A stretch of 64,000 nt of DNA, taken from an uncultured Treponema sp. GTDB taxonomy: Bacteria > Spirochaetota > Spirochaetia > Treponematales > Treponemataceae. Each line of letters opens with the position of its first letter. Positions within the stretch are counted from its first letter, which is position 1. The notes under the pieces were generated by a model. That model saw only the letters and a list, made by a program, of their open reading frames with translations. It was not told the DNA's origin and did no database searches. Below, piece after piece: positions 16,766-26,270 of this stretch. A program made the translations under genes and the position numbers. The DNA is taken from NCBI GenBank assembly GCA_938039145.1, contig CALHVG010000008.1, positions 1-64,000 of the forward strand. Reading direction: 5' to 3'.

Positions 16766-17182
16766 CTATTTTTTCAGGACAGTGTTTATCTGGCTGAACT
16801 CAAAGTTTGTTATCTGCGTAAGAAGCCTGTACTGCATCTGGATTTGGAGGATATTGTTCGCCTCTGTCTCGGCATCCACATTGTTTCCATTCGGCTTTGA
16901 AGTCGTAGTGTAATCAAGAACTCGGCGTGGTTCCACTGAACGGTAGTCGTAAGGTTCATTCAGCGGAATATGGCGATCATCCGTTCGTGTAAGCTGAAAA
17001 CCGTCCCTCGCTTTTTTTTCGCTTTCGAAAGCACGCTTGAGTTCGCTTTCAAAATTTACCGTGGTTCGCTTGAAATTCGGAATTTCGCTGTTCGCAAGAT
17101 TGTTCGCCGTTACCTGATAGCGAAGAGCCGTGGCGTCCATCGTTCGGTGAAGAAGGTCTACAGCCCTTGTAAAATCGTTCAT
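16766..17182 (-). CDS. flgB: Flagellar proximal rod protein FlgB
   Basis: 138 residues with the rod-protein N-terminal signature (LRYQVTANNLANSEIPNFKR) and a C-terminal pairing helix (NNILQIQMQYRLLTQITNFE). First gene of the flgB-fliJ operon; GAGG lies seven bases before the ATG. A sigma-28-like promoter sits 50-76 bases upstream. Exported rod component with no Sec signal. Confidence 0.95.
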   Translation of the reverse strand: MNDFTRAVDLLHRTMDATALRYQVTANNLANSEIPNFKRTTVNFESELKRAFESEKKARDGFQLTRTDDRHIPLNEPYDYRSVEPRRVLDYTTTSKPNGNNVDAETEANNILQIQMQYRLLTQITNFEFSQINTVLKK

Positions 17183-17231
17183 ATGACATCCTCAAGAGAA
17201 GCGGTGTGAGAAACTTCTTCCCTTACATAGA

Positions 17232-17258
17232 ATGTCGGCGTTGGAAAAAAATAGTTTA
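17232..17258 (-). promoter_or_regulatory. Sigma-28 (FliA)-type promoter of the flgB operon
   Basis: On the minus strand TAAACTAT, 11 bp, GCCGACAT, against the FliA consensus TAAAGTTT-N11-GCCGATAA (12 of 16 matches with exact spacing). It lies in the short gap between flgB and the preceding gene. Confidence 0.65.
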
Positions 17259-17263
17259 GGATT

Positions 17264-18115
17264 TTAAATGATTTTTTGGTTCAAAAAAATTATGTCGTCG
17301 CAGGAAAAATCTCTGTTTTCGACAAGACAGGCGATTTTTTCTTTTGTGTAGCGGCTTTCGGGGTACAAAATGACCAGCGCTTCATCCGATTTTTGAAGAT
17401 AGTTTTCATTTCCGTATTCCGTGTACCTTGTTGAACCAAGCGAGACCATAATCCGTTCCGGCTTGCCGACAGAATTCATGTACGAAAGAAGATTTTCAGT
17501 AACGCCTTCGTCTTTCTGCGTATTGAATTTTTCAATAAGCCAATAAGTAAGATTTTTGAAGACGCACGAATATTCCCTTACGGGAGAATCCTCGCCATAT
17601 TCGTATGCCTTTCCGTTTCTGAAAAGGTAGCTTTTTATCCTGTAGTCAGAAAGCAGGGAATTTTCGTCGAACGACGGAAGAGCGATGGCTTTTTCGGAAA
17701 AACCTTTTGAATTTTCGCCCCAGTTTTTCTTTTGACTTATCTTTACGCTTCCGGCTTTCCGAATCGAGCAATCGTTCGAGGCGGAAAAACATACGCTTTT
17801 CATGTCGTTTATAAATCCGTTTTTCCAAATAAGGTCGAAAACTACGGCACATTCACTTTCAATCTGGATTTTTTTCTCTTCCGGCGGAAATGAAATAATT
17901 TTAGATGAAAACGGAAAGACGTTCAGAAATCGGGGAATTACAGATGAAGACTTTGGAAAATATGTCGGAAATATCGCCTTGGGCGAATTTTTATCGAAAA
18001 AATCATCCTTAAAAAAATCCGCTTCCCCGGCCTGCTCAAGATGTTCCGTGAAATTTCCTGCCACCCCAAAGCACGGAATGTTTTTTAAATCGCATTTTAC
18101 AAGTTCATATTCCAT
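17264..18115 (-). CDS. DUF5718-like protein
   Basis: 283 residues from MEYELVKCDLKN, chosen because GAGG stands five bases upstream; an upstream extension of the reading frame runs into the preceding gene. The sequence GVAGNFTEHLEQAGEADFF, then a core with SASNDCSIRKAG, KISQKKNWGENSKGFS and YGEDSPVREYS, fits my memory of the DUF5718 family, which is thought to be related to fumarylacetoacetate-hydrolase folds. Function unknown. It follows the permease-ATPase fusion by seven bases and is the last gene of the amylase operon. Confidence 0.55.
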   Translation of the reverse strand: MEYELVKCDLKNIPCFGVAGNFTEHLEQAGEADFFKDDFFDKNSPKAIFPTYFPKSSSVIPRFLNVFPFSSKIISFPPEEKKIQIESECAVVFDLIWKNGFINDMKSVCFSASNDCSIRKAGSVKISQKKNWGENSKGFSEKAIALPSFDENSLLSDYRIKSYLFRNGKAYEYGEDSPVREYSCVFKNLTYWLIEKFNTQKDEGVTENLLSYMNSVGKPERIMVSLGSTRYTEYGNENYLQKSDEALVILYPESRYTKEKIACLVENRDFSCDDIIFLNQKII

Positions 18116-18122
18116 AAAAACC

Positions 18123-20249
18123 TCAATTATGCTCGCCGTTTTGGAAACTCGATTCCGAATCGGAAGAAAAATTTTCGTCCGCAAAAAAAGCGTCTTTCGT
18201 TCCGGAAAGAGGAAGGGACGGTTTTTCAAGAAATTCGTTTCTCATTTCAGGCGAAATCGAAAAAAGTTTTTCTTTTGTGTAATGCATTCCGAACGAAGGA
18301 ACGGAAGAAAGAAGAGCCTTTGTGTACGGATGTTCCGGTTCCTTCATTATTTTGTCGGAAGACGAAAGTTCGACAATCTTTCCTTTGTACATGACGGCAA
18401 TCCTGTCGCTTATTTCGGCAACAAGGTTTATGTCGTGGCTTATGAAAATTATCGAAAGAGATTTTTCTTCCTTGAGCCTAAAAAGAAGCGAGACAATCTG
18501 CGACTGGACAGTAACGTCAAGGGCTGTGGTAGGCTCGTCGGCTATGAGGACCTTGCAGTTCTGGGCAAGAGCAAGGGCAATTCCTATGCGCTGAAGTTGT
18601 CCGCCTGAAAACTGATGCGGATATGCAGAAAGTCTTTCGCCCGCATCAGAAAGTCCGACCTCCTCAAGAAGAGAAATCGCCTTTTTTGCAGCATCGGCTT
18701 TCGATATTTCAGGCTCGACGTTCCTGAACGCCTCAAGAAAAACACCGCCTATTGTCTGCAAGGGGTCGAACGAGCGTCCCGGCTCTTGAAAAATCAGTGC
18801 GATTTCCCGTCCACGGTAGAGCCTCAGCTCCTTTTTTCCAAGAGACGCCAAATCAGTTCCGCCGTAAAATATTTTTCCCTGCACGCTTCCGCCTGCACCT
18901 GTAAGAGAAAGAATCGCCGTAGTGCTTACGGATTTTCCGCTGCCGGATTCGCCTACAATCCCAAGTATTTCGCCTTTTTTAAGGTCAAAATTTACGCCTT
19001 TTACCGCAAAGATTTTTTCACGCTTCCGTTCTCTAAAAACGTCAAAAGAGACCCAAAGATTTCGGACAGAAAGAATCGTATTATCAGCGGCAACCTCGTT
19101 TTCCGCATTTTTTTCAGATTCGGTTTCAATGTTTGCGCCGAATATTTCATTCGGAGAACTTTGTTTCTTTGATTTTTTTAAAGGATTTTTCCGCCTTCGG
19201 AATACCTCGCCGTAAGGATCGTAAAAATCCCTTAGTGCGTCCCCTAGAAAATTAAACGCAAGCGTTACCACCAGCAGCATCAGCACGGGATACAAAAGCC
19301 ACGGGAAATTTTTCAGGTTCGACACCGTGGATATGTCCCTGTTTATCAAAGAACCCCAACTTACCGCAGGATCGGAAATTCCAAGCCCAAGATAACTCAA
19401 TGTGGTTTCGCTCATTATGTAAAGCGGAATTCCAAGTGCAGTGCTGACTATAAGAATGCTTGAAATCTGCGGTATTATGTGGAAAAAAATTATCACACCG
19501 GAAGGGATTCCTTCGAGAGCCGCGTTCATCACAAATTCCTCGCGTTTTATCGAATGAACCATGCCCCTTACGGTACGTGCCGAACCCGGCCAGCCCACAA
19601 GCGAAAGAATCACGGTGATGAGCATATACGCTTTTCCGCTGTCCATTTGGGCGTTCAGCAAGGAACGCAAAAAAAGAATCAAATACATGCTCGGAATCAG
19701 CATGAAAAATTCCGCCGAGCGCATTATAGACCAGTCAACGATTCCTCCGAAATATCCTGAGATTCCGCCAAGAATCACCGCAAGCATCAAGGATATCGCA
19801 GTAGCGACAAAACCTATCGTCAAAGAAATGCGGGAGCCGTACACAATCCTTGAAAAAAGATCCCTTCCAAGATTGTCCGCACCCAAAAGATAGACAGGAT
19901 ATTCCGACGAACTTCCGAAAAGATGGATGTCCGAAGGGATAAAGCCGAAAAGTTTGTATTTTTCACCGTGGACAAAAAAACGCATTCTGTGAACACATTC
20001 CAAATCCTTTACACGCACGTAACGCCACGATGATTTGTCAACCACCCTGAACTCCCTTACAAGAATGCCTTTACGTGAAAGCTGCACGTTCGAAGGATGA
20101 AACGTATTTTTCTCAAAACTCAATGTGGCTGAATAAGGAGCGAAAAATTCCGCAAAAATCATCACAAAATACATGATTGCGACAACCACAAGCGAAACAA
20201 GCGCAAGAGGCCTTGTCCTTATATATTCAAACATTCTTCTCAAAATCAA
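18123..20249 (-). CDS. Peptide/oligosaccharide ABC transporter: DppC permease fused to DppD ATPase
   Basis: 708 residues in one frame. Residues 1-~350 are a DppC/OppC-type permease (N-terminal membrane helix, LLGADNLGRDLFSRIVYGSR, and the EAA-type segment near ALEGIPSGVIIFFHIIPQ). After a linker of ~50 polar residues comes a complete ATP-binding domain: Walker A GESGSGKS, signature FSGGQLQRIGIALALA, Walker B VLIADEPTTALDVT, and the Opp/Dpp C-terminal HPYTKALLSSVP. These are normally separate subunits. A TTG start with AAGGA six bases upstream overlaps the dppB stop; ATG at 20234 is an alternative. No partner DppF-type ATPase is present, so the fusion may homodimerise through its ATPase half. 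Confidence 0.88.
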   Translation of the reverse strand: MILRRMFEYIRTRPLALVSLVVVAIMYFVMIFAEFFAPYSATLSFEKNTFHPSNVQLSRKGILVREFRVVDKSSWRYVRVKDLECVHRMRFFVHGEKYKLFGFIPSDIHLFGSSSEYPVYLLGADNLGRDLFSRIVYGSRISLTIGFVATAISLMLAVILGGISGYFGGIVDWSIMRSAEFFMLIPSMYLILFLRSLLNAQMDSGKAYMLITVILSLVGWPGSARTVRGMVHSIKREEFVMNAALEGIPSGVIIFFHIIPQISSILIVSTALGIPLYIMSETTLSYLGLGISDPAVSWGSLINRDISTVSNLKNFPWLLYPVLMLLVVTLAFNFLGDALRDFYDPYGEVFRRRKNPLKKSKKQSSPNEIFGANIETESEKNAENEVAADNTILSVRNLWVSFDVFRERKREKIFAVKGVNFDLKKGEILGIVGESGSGKSVSTTAILSLTGAGGSVQGKIFYGGTDLASLGKKELRLYRGREIALIFQEPGRSFDPLQTIGGVFLEAFRNVEPEISKADAAKKAISLLEEVGLSDAGERLSAYPHQFSGGQLQRIGIALALAQNCKVLIADEPTTALDVTVQSQIVSLLFRLKEEKSLSIIFISHDINLVAEISDRIAVMYKGKIVELSSSDKIMKEPEHPYTKALLSSVPSFGMHYTKEKLFSISPEMRNEFLEKPSLPLSGTKDAFFADENFSSDSESSFQNGEHN

Positions 20250-21367
20250 GCACCATCCTTTCCGTAACGAATCCTGGGGTCTACAAAGGCAAGCAATATG
20301 TCGCTTATAAGCATTCCTACAAGCACAAGGGCGGAGATGAACATGGAGTTTGCAAGAACAAGGTTTATGTCCTGCTGAAGAACGGCTTCGTACATAAGCC
20401 GCCCGATTCCGGGATAGGAAAATATTATCTCAAGCACCATAGAACCGCTGAAAAGACTTGCAAGAAGATTTGCGCTTCCTGTTATGTACGGATTAAGAGT
20501 GTTCCTGAACGCATGGTTCAAATAAACCCGGCTTTCTTTTATTCCCCTTGCCCTAAGGGCGAAAACGTAAGGAAGCCCCAACTGGTCAAGCATTGTGGAA
20601 CGGATCATTCTCATCGTGCTTCCGAATCCGCCAAGGAAACTTGCCAATAGCGGAAGAAAAACATGATGGGCGTAGCTGAACGTAAAAGCCAAAGGAGAAG
20701 TTTTGAACGGAAAATCAGGGTATGCGGTTACAGGAAAAAGATTTGTTACGGCGGCGAAAAGCTGCAGCAAAATCAGAAGAAGGATTCCGGGAAACGCATG
20801 GAAAAACAACGCAAAAAATGTTACGCCTGCATCAATGGAAGTTCCAGCCTTGCTTGAAAAATACACTCCCAATAAAAATGAGAATATCGTTATAAATACC
20901 AGTGATATAAGGTTCAGAAGCACGGAATTCCATATCCTTGACCTTATAAGAAAAGAGACCGGCGTACGGGAAACCAAACTTGTCCCCAAATCGAGGCGCA
21001 GCACCACCCGTTCAAGCCATTTGAAATACTGAACGTAAAAGGGCTTATCAAGACCGAATTCCGCCCTCATCTTAGCCATCTGTTTTTCGGAAAACGAATC
21101 GTCTTTCGGATGTGAGTGGGTTGCGGATGAAGACGCCGGATTTTTTTCCGCTCCTGCCATCAACTGCTGGTTCATCGTCTGGCTCACAATGTCTCCCGGC
21201 GCAAGTTCCATGAGCGCAAAAAGCACAAAACCCAAAACAAAAAGAAGGACTATCATCGTAAAAAATCTTCCAAGCACAAAACTAAGGAGCGGAGATTTTT
21301 TTCTGAATGCCTTCCATGGAATTACCAAAGCCATAACCGCAGACAAAAAACGTTCTTTCAGACGCAT
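20246..21367 (-). CDS. DppB/OppB-type ABC transporter permease
   Basis: 373 residues, six membrane segments. Family features: the helix near the N-terminus, LGLDKPFYVQYFKWLERVVLRLDLGTS, and LRARGIKESRVYLNHAFRNTLNP as the coupling (EAA) loop. The extracytoplasmic loop is longer than usual (residues about 70-110, with a His/Ser-rich stretch). GGAG precedes the ATG; 4-base gap from the solute-binding protein and overlap with the permease-ATPase fusion, so the three form one transporter. Confidence 0.88.
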   Translation of the reverse strand: MRLKERFLSAVMALVIPWKAFRKKSPLLSFVLGRFFTMIVLLFVLGFVLFALMELAPGDIVSQTMNQQLMAGAEKNPASSSATHSHPKDDSFSEKQMAKMRAEFGLDKPFYVQYFKWLERVVLRLDLGTSLVSRTPVSFLIRSRIWNSVLLNLISLVFITIFSFLLGVYFSSKAGTSIDAGVTFFALFFHAFPGILLLILLQLFAAVTNLFPVTAYPDFPFKTSPLAFTFSYAHHVFLPLLASFLGGFGSTMRMIRSTMLDQLGLPYVFALRARGIKESRVYLNHAFRNTLNPYITGSANLLASLFSGSMVLEIIFSYPGIGRLMYEAVLQQDINLVLANSMFISALVLVGMLISDILLAFVDPRIRYGKDGA

Positions 21368-21371
21368 AAAA

Positions 21372-23198
21372 CTACTCCACCGAAAGATAAACCCAGTCCG
21401 TCATCGAACCGTTTTTATTGTCGTAATAAAAATTGGACATGTCCCACTTTGTCCTTAGAGCGACAAAACTTCTTGGGCGCACAAGATAAATCACCGGACA
21501 TTCCTCAAGAATTATCCGCTGGTATTCGTCCCAAATCTTAGAAGCTTTTTCCGTGTCTATCGTAAAACTTCCTTCGTTGTAAAGATAGTCGATTCTTGCC
21601 TCCCAGTCGGTCGCAGGCTTTTTTTGAAGAGGATTCCAAAGATGAAGGTTTCCGTTGCTCGGCCACACGTTGCTTCCCATGGACGGAAAAGAATTCGAGC
21701 CAAGGGCTATCATGACCGACTGCCATTCGTAACTTTGCGTAAGGTCTTCCACCAGTTTTTGGAATTCCACCTGCCGGACATTCAGTTTTATTCCGACTTT
21801 ATCAAGCTCGTCGCTAAGAATTACAGCCATGTCGTTCATCGAAAGAGAGCCGGAGGGAACGCTGATGTCGAATTCAACGGCGTTTCCGAACCGGTCGCGC
21901 ATAATGCCGTTTCCGTCCCTTGAAAAACCCGCCTTTTCAAGAAGAGCCAAGGAACGTGAAGGATCGTAGCGGTACTCAAGGCTTATTTCGGGATTGTAAA
22001 ACGGATTTATAACTGAAAAAAAATCATAGTTCGGCTCGGCAAGCCCCCTGTACGTCTGAGAGATTATCCTTTCCCTGTTCATAAGGGAACTCATAGCCTG
22101 CCGGAATCTTTTGTCCGAAAACCATCTGTAATACGGCTTGTCCTTGTTTTTCGGATTCTGGTTGAAACTCCAAAACGGACTTGAAAGGCTACCTTCCGCG
22201 CTGAACACAACATAATTTTTTTTCCGGTTCTCAAGCATGTCGTAAAGCTGTTCGGCTCTAACCGAATAAAGTTCTGTCTTTCCCTGCCTGAAAAGAAGAT
22301 ATTCCGTATTTTGGTCGCCCACAACCCGAAAAACAAGTTCGTCGTAATACGGTTTTCTCTCTCCGTTTTTGTCCTTTTCCCAATAATAAGGATTTCTTTT
22401 GCAGACAAGCCGCTGAGAAGGCGTGTATTCCGTTATGTACCATTTTCCGCACGAAGGAATCGACTTTACATCAACATCCGCTGAAAAAAGATTTTTCACG
22501 CCGTCGACTCCGCCCTCCTCCTTCGCTTTTCTGAATATGAAACTCGGACAGATTGTCGGATTTGACGAAAGAAATGGGTCCGCCACTATGCGAGGGTATA
22601 TGAAATCAAAACGCTTTTCGTCGATTTTAACGCATTGAACTTTCCGCTCACTTCCGTCGCCCATCGTAACAAAATGCGAATTGTAGCCGCTGGAATTAAA
22701 ATTCTCATCCCCTTCAATATGGTTGTACCAGTAAACAACATCGTCGCTTGTTACAGGGATTTTCTCGTCCTTTCCGTACCACGTCCAAAAAATGTCGTCC
22801 CTAAGGGTGTAATGGACGGTCAGCGTCTCGTTTTCCAAGTCTGTCTCGATTTCCGCCTTTGCGCAATGGGGTTTCCATTTTCTTGAAGTCGGATCGTATT
22901 CAAGTGCCGAATCTAGCGTAAGACTTATTATTCCCGCGCTTGTCCCATCACGTTCCGCAATGTACTGGTTGAGCGTCTTTGGATCGCTTAGGATTGTGTC
23001 GTTCCAGACTCCGCCGCGCCGCCCAGGGTTGAAAGGCTGCCCCTCGTAAGGTTTTGACACAGTTTTTTCAAGAAGGACAGAATCGCCTTTTTCCAAAAGC
23101 AGTTCTATTTCGCTAAGAGTCATTTCTTCGGTTTTGCGGCAGGAAAAAAAACTCAGAGGAAAAAGCAGAAGAGCGCAAAAAAGTGATTTTATATTCAT
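21372..23198 (-). CDS. Family-5 ABC solute-binding lipoprotein
   Basis: 608 residues from the ATG at 23198 (a GTG two codons earlier is possible). Type II signal peptide with lipobox LSFFSC, so it is anchored in a membrane. SBP family 5 traits: VWNDTILSDPKTLNQY, then YTLRDDIFWTWYG, and WSFNQNPKNK followed by RFRQAMSSLMNRERI. Relatives bind oligopeptides, nickel or oligosaccharides. It starts 5-11 bases after the amylase gene, which favours an oligosaccharide ligand, but this is inference. Confidence 0.85.
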   Translation of the reverse strand: MNIKSLFCALLLFPLSFFSCRKTEEMTLSEIELLLEKGDSVLLEKTVSKPYEGQPFNPGRRGGVWNDTILSDPKTLNQYIAERDGTSAGIISLTLDSALEYDPTSRKWKPHCAKAEIETDLENETLTVHYTLRDDIFWTWYGKDEKIPVTSDDVVYWYNHIEGDENFNSSGYNSHFVTMGDGSERKVQCVKIDEKRFDFIYPRIVADPFLSSNPTICPSFIFRKAKEEGGVDGVKNLFSADVDVKSIPSCGKWYITEYTPSQRLVCKRNPYYWEKDKNGERKPYYDELVFRVVGDQNTEYLLFRQGKTELYSVRAEQLYDMLENRKKNYVVFSAEGSLSSPFWSFNQNPKNKDKPYYRWFSDKRFRQAMSSLMNRERIISQTYRGLAEPNYDFFSVINPFYNPEISLEYRYDPSRSLALLEKAGFSRDGNGIMRDRFGNAVEFDISVPSGSLSMNDMAVILSDELDKVGIKLNVRQVEFQKLVEDLTQSYEWQSVMIALGSNSFPSMGSNVWPSNGNLHLWNPLQKKPATDWEARIDYLYNEGSFTIDTEKASKIWDEYQRIILEECPVIYLVRPRSFVALRTKWDMSNFYYDNKNGSMTDWVYLSVE

Positions 23199-23209
23199 CT
23201 TCACAAAAC

Positions 23210-25015
23210 CTATTTTTTTACAGCCGGATCGGAAATTTCTTTTTGCCCGATTATCTTTTCCTGAACGATATTGTTACGGGCAAGGACGACTGAAGTCATA
23301 GGAGGAATGGAAAGGCGTTCTCCTAAAAGAACTACACCGGAGTTTCCGGCATACACCAAAGACATTCCAACCGCATCTTTCGGTAATAACACAACTTCTG
23401 TGCGGATGGAAGATACATTATGAAGCACAAACGCAGTTTCTTCGTCGCAGTCCATAAAATAAGATTCCACGACGGCACTTCCCACACCTTCGGCACGAAG
23501 TCTTCCCTTAAATAAGGCAGGATGAGCTGTCTTTATTCGAATAACACGTTTGTAATGGTTCAATATCGATGAAGGATTCGACTGCTGCTCAGAAATCGGG
23601 ACAGTCTTCTTGTTGTATAAAGTGGAATTTCTGTAAGGGCCGCCTTCATTCCATGACGACTCGAATCTATCTTTTCCCGGTTTGTTCCATACAAGCGGAG
23701 TCCTCTTTGAAGGATCGTCCGAACCGCTTTTCATAGCGATTTCCTCGCCATAATACACAAACGGAACGCCCTCAAGCAGAATGTACATATCCGCCGCAAG
23801 TTTTATCTTTTCAGGCTTGTTCTTTAGAGCGGAGGCACTTCTAACCTGATCGTGGTTCGAAAGGAAAGGAGCATCTATATAGTTCGGATTGTTTTTTGCA
23901 TACATCGCATACTGCCCCTCAAGGCTTCGCGCATATCCATTATATGTAGACGGGTCTTCATTGTCAGGCTCGTTATTCCTGTCGTTCGCTTCCTGATTGT
24001 TTATTATCTGCGAAATCAGCGTTCCAAGATCAAAATGAAAATTAGACTGAAGAGCACCCATGTATTTTGCCCTTGTAGCGGCAGGTTCCCAAACTTCGCC
24101 GACGCAATAAGAGTCAGGTTTTTCCGATGACACGTAATCGCTAATTTCCTTCCAAAAATCAATTGCCTTCGAGATTGTCTCCGTTCCGGGCTTAACCTCG
24201 TTAGCATTGTAAGCATGAGCTACGGCATCAAAGCGGAATCCTGAAACACCCTTATCCAACCAAAATTTCAGGACTTTCTTGAATTCTTTACGCACGGCTT
24301 TCTCATCCAAATTGAAATCAGGCATCTGTGAGCCGAATACGCCCGCATAATAATAAAACATTTCCTTTCCATGAGAATCAAGCCCCCTGTTCCTCAAATC
24401 AATGTTCCATACCGCTCCGCCCAAGGCTTTTTGCTTTAGACTGTACGGACCTGTATATCCAAGAGAAGGCTGATCCGTATCTTCATCGCTTATCCACCTG
24501 TACCACGACCTGTATGGACTTTCAGGATTCTTAGATGCCTTGAACCAATCGTTATATACAGAAGAATGATTGAATGTAATGTCAAGGATTACACTTATTC
24601 CACGCTTTTTACATTCAATGATGAAAGTTTCAAAATCATTCATCGTGCCATATTCAGGATTTATAGAATAATAATCGTCTACATCATATCCATGATATGA
24701 CGGAGACTCAAAAATCGGAAGAAGCCAAAGTCCTGTAACCCCAAGATCATCTGTAGTTGTATCGTCACCATCGTTCAGATAATCAAGTTTCTTTGTCAGC
24801 CCTTTAAAATCCCCTATTCCATCGCCATTCCCGTCTGCGAACGCGCGAACGAACAGGCTGTAGTACACGCCTTCACTAGATTTACCAGCTTTTCTTTCAA
24901 CAGGAGCAAGTTCTCTTAACGCAAGTTTCGGATCGAATGATTTCTTATTTGGTTTTGCATAAAGCGAAGTAAACACGAACATGAATACAATGACAGCAAA
25001 AAATCTTCTAGACAT
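23210..25015 (-). CDS. Secreted alpha-amylase family glycosidase (GH13)
   Basis: 601 residues. Signal peptide (MSRRFFAVIVFMFVFTSLYA, cleavage about residue 20, no lipobox cysteine). GH13 conserved regions: DITFNHS, GFRFDAVAH (nucleophile Asp), GEVWEP (acid/base Glu) and FLSNHDQ (third carboxylate). There is also a family opening, YSLFVRAFADGNGDGIGDFKGL. The C-terminal ~90 residues are the beta domain. It hydrolyses alpha-1,4-glucans outside the cytoplasm. GGGAG precedes the ATG. It heads the operon with the family-5 transporter and is separated from the malG terminator by about 100 bases. The precise product (maltose, maltooligosaccharide) cannot be told. Confidence 0.93.
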   Translation of the reverse strand: MSRRFFAVIVFMFVFTSLYAKPNKKSFDPKLALRELAPVERKAGKSSEGVYYSLFVRAFADGNGDGIGDFKGLTKKLDYLNDGDDTTTDDLGVTGLWLLPIFESPSYHGYDVDDYYSINPEYGTMNDFETFIIECKKRGISVILDITFNHSSVYNDWFKASKNPESPYRSWYRWISDEDTDQPSLGYTGPYSLKQKALGGAVWNIDLRNRGLDSHGKEMFYYYAGVFGSQMPDFNLDEKAVRKEFKKVLKFWLDKGVSGFRFDAVAHAYNANEVKPGTETISKAIDFWKEISDYVSSEKPDSYCVGEVWEPAATRAKYMGALQSNFHFDLGTLISQIINNQEANDRNNEPDNEDPSTYNGYARSLEGQYAMYAKNNPNYIDAPFLSNHDQVRSASALKNKPEKIKLAADMYILLEGVPFVYYGEEIAMKSGSDDPSKRTPLVWNKPGKDRFESSWNEGGPYRNSTLYNKKTVPISEQQSNPSSILNHYKRVIRIKTAHPALFKGRLRAEGVGSAVVESYFMDCDEETAFVLHNVSSIRTEVVLLPKDAVGMSLVYAGNSGVVLLGERLSIPPMTSVVLARNNIVQEKIIGQKEISDPAVKK

Positions 25016-25114
25016 AATTCTCCCTGAACTCGTTCCAAAAAAACGTAAGTCAATTTTACCACAAAAGGCGGCGTTTTACAGATGAAAAATACCTAATATC
25101 AAAGGCTTACCCAT

Positions 25115-25145
25115 AAAAAAAGCAGGCGGCATTTCTGCCGCCTGC
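25115..25145 (-). terminator. Rho-independent terminator after malG
   Basis: Perfect 10-bp stem GCAGGCGGCA / TGCCGCCTGC with a 4-base loop, followed on the minus strand by seven T residues. Closes the pulA-malEFG transcription unit. Confidence 0.92.
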
Positions 25146-25170
25146 ATATAAAATGCGGATTTTATAAATC

Positions 25171-26268
25171 CTACTCTTTACCGCTCGTTCCGGCAAGAGA
25201 CATAAGCAATGACCTCTGTCCCGCCATGAAAAGCACGGCAAACGGAACTGCAACAAGAATCGCACCGGCGGCAAACATCGTGAAGTTGTCGTTTGAACGG
25301 CCGCTTATCATCTCGTACAGACCTACAGCAAGCGTCTTCTTATCATCCGAACGAAGAACCATTCGAGGGAAGATATAGTCCATCCAAGGTCCTGTGAATG
25401 ATGTAAGCGTAAGGAACACAAGCTGCGGTTTTGCAGCAGGAAGAATTACCCTGATGAACGCCACAAGCGGAGAAGCGCCGTCAATATAAGCGGCTTCCGC
25501 AATGTCTTTCGGCATTGTATCAAAATATCCCTTCATCAACTGCGAGTTGAACGGAATCGAACCTGCCGAATAGACAAGCACAAGTCCCCAAAGGGTGTTC
25601 AATGCGTTGAATTTCCAAAGGATTACGTACGTCGCAACCATTCCGATAAAGCTCGGGAACATCTGAAGCACAATCATGGAAGCCATAATCTGCTTTCTTC
25701 CCGTAAAACTGAATCGGCTGAAAATATAACCCGCCAATGTACACACAAATACCGTGATAAATGTATTAAGAACGGCAATCTTAAGCGTGTTGAAGTACCA
25801 GTGCTTGTAGTTAGTTCCAAGCATCGGTTTTACATTGGAAGCCTTTTCCGAAGCGTTGAGTTTTACGTACTTGTCGGAATCCGTCAAAAGTCTTCTATAC
25901 TGATAGAGAGAAGGCTTCTTGAAACTGAACGAATACTTCAGTTTTGCAATTTTACCGGTTCCGCCGCAGTCTTCGCAGTCAAACATCATGTCTCCCTGCT
26001 CTTCAAGGAAACTGTCGCCCTCGCGTTCAGACTTCGTTACATGGCGTTCGATAGTTCCGGTTCCGTTGCAGGTATCACAGTCAAAATAAATTGCCGTGTC
26101 CTTCTGCGACGTAAAAGGAATAACCGAAGAAGCCGCCAACGAGCTTGATACGGAGAATGAAGAACTTACCGTAAAGAGTACGGGATATACCACAATGATA
26201 CAGTTGATAATAAGAATCAAGTTCAAGAGGATGCTTATCGGAGTTGATTTGTTTATGATTTTTCTCAT
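25171..26268 (-). CDS. malG: Maltose-type ABC permease MalG with a DnaJ-like cysteine insert
   Basis: 365 residues, longer than usual (~280-300). Membrane helix 1 is at about 12-36; the coupling motif is EAAYIDGASPLVAFIRVILP; the C-terminal helices are typical of MalG. Between helix 1 and 2, on the side facing away from the cytoplasm, lies an insert (about 60-110) with two CXXCXGXG motifs: CDTCNGTG (C64, C67) and CEDCGGTG (C98, C101). This is the zinc-binding repeat of DnaJ. Such motifs are not part of known MalG proteins. Follows malF by two bases. The insert could bind zinc or form disulphides. Confidence 0.9.
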   Translation of the reverse strand: MRKIINKSTPISILLNLILIINCIIVVYPVLFTVSSSFSVSSSLAASSVIPFTSQKDTAIYFDCDTCNGTGTIERHVTKSEREGDSFLEEQGDMMFDCEDCGGTGKIAKLKYSFSFKKPSLYQYRRLLTDSDKYVKLNASEKASNVKPMLGTNYKHWYFNTLKIAVLNTFITVFVCTLAGYIFSRFSFTGRKQIMASMIVLQMFPSFIGMVATYVILWKFNALNTLWGLVLVYSAGSIPFNSQLMKGYFDTMPKDIAEAAYIDGASPLVAFIRVILPAAKPQLVFLTLTSFTGPWMDYIFPRMVLRSDDKKTLAVGLYEMISGRSNDNFTMFAAGAILVAVPFAVLFMAGQRSLLMSLAGTSGKE

Positions 26269-26270
26269 GA

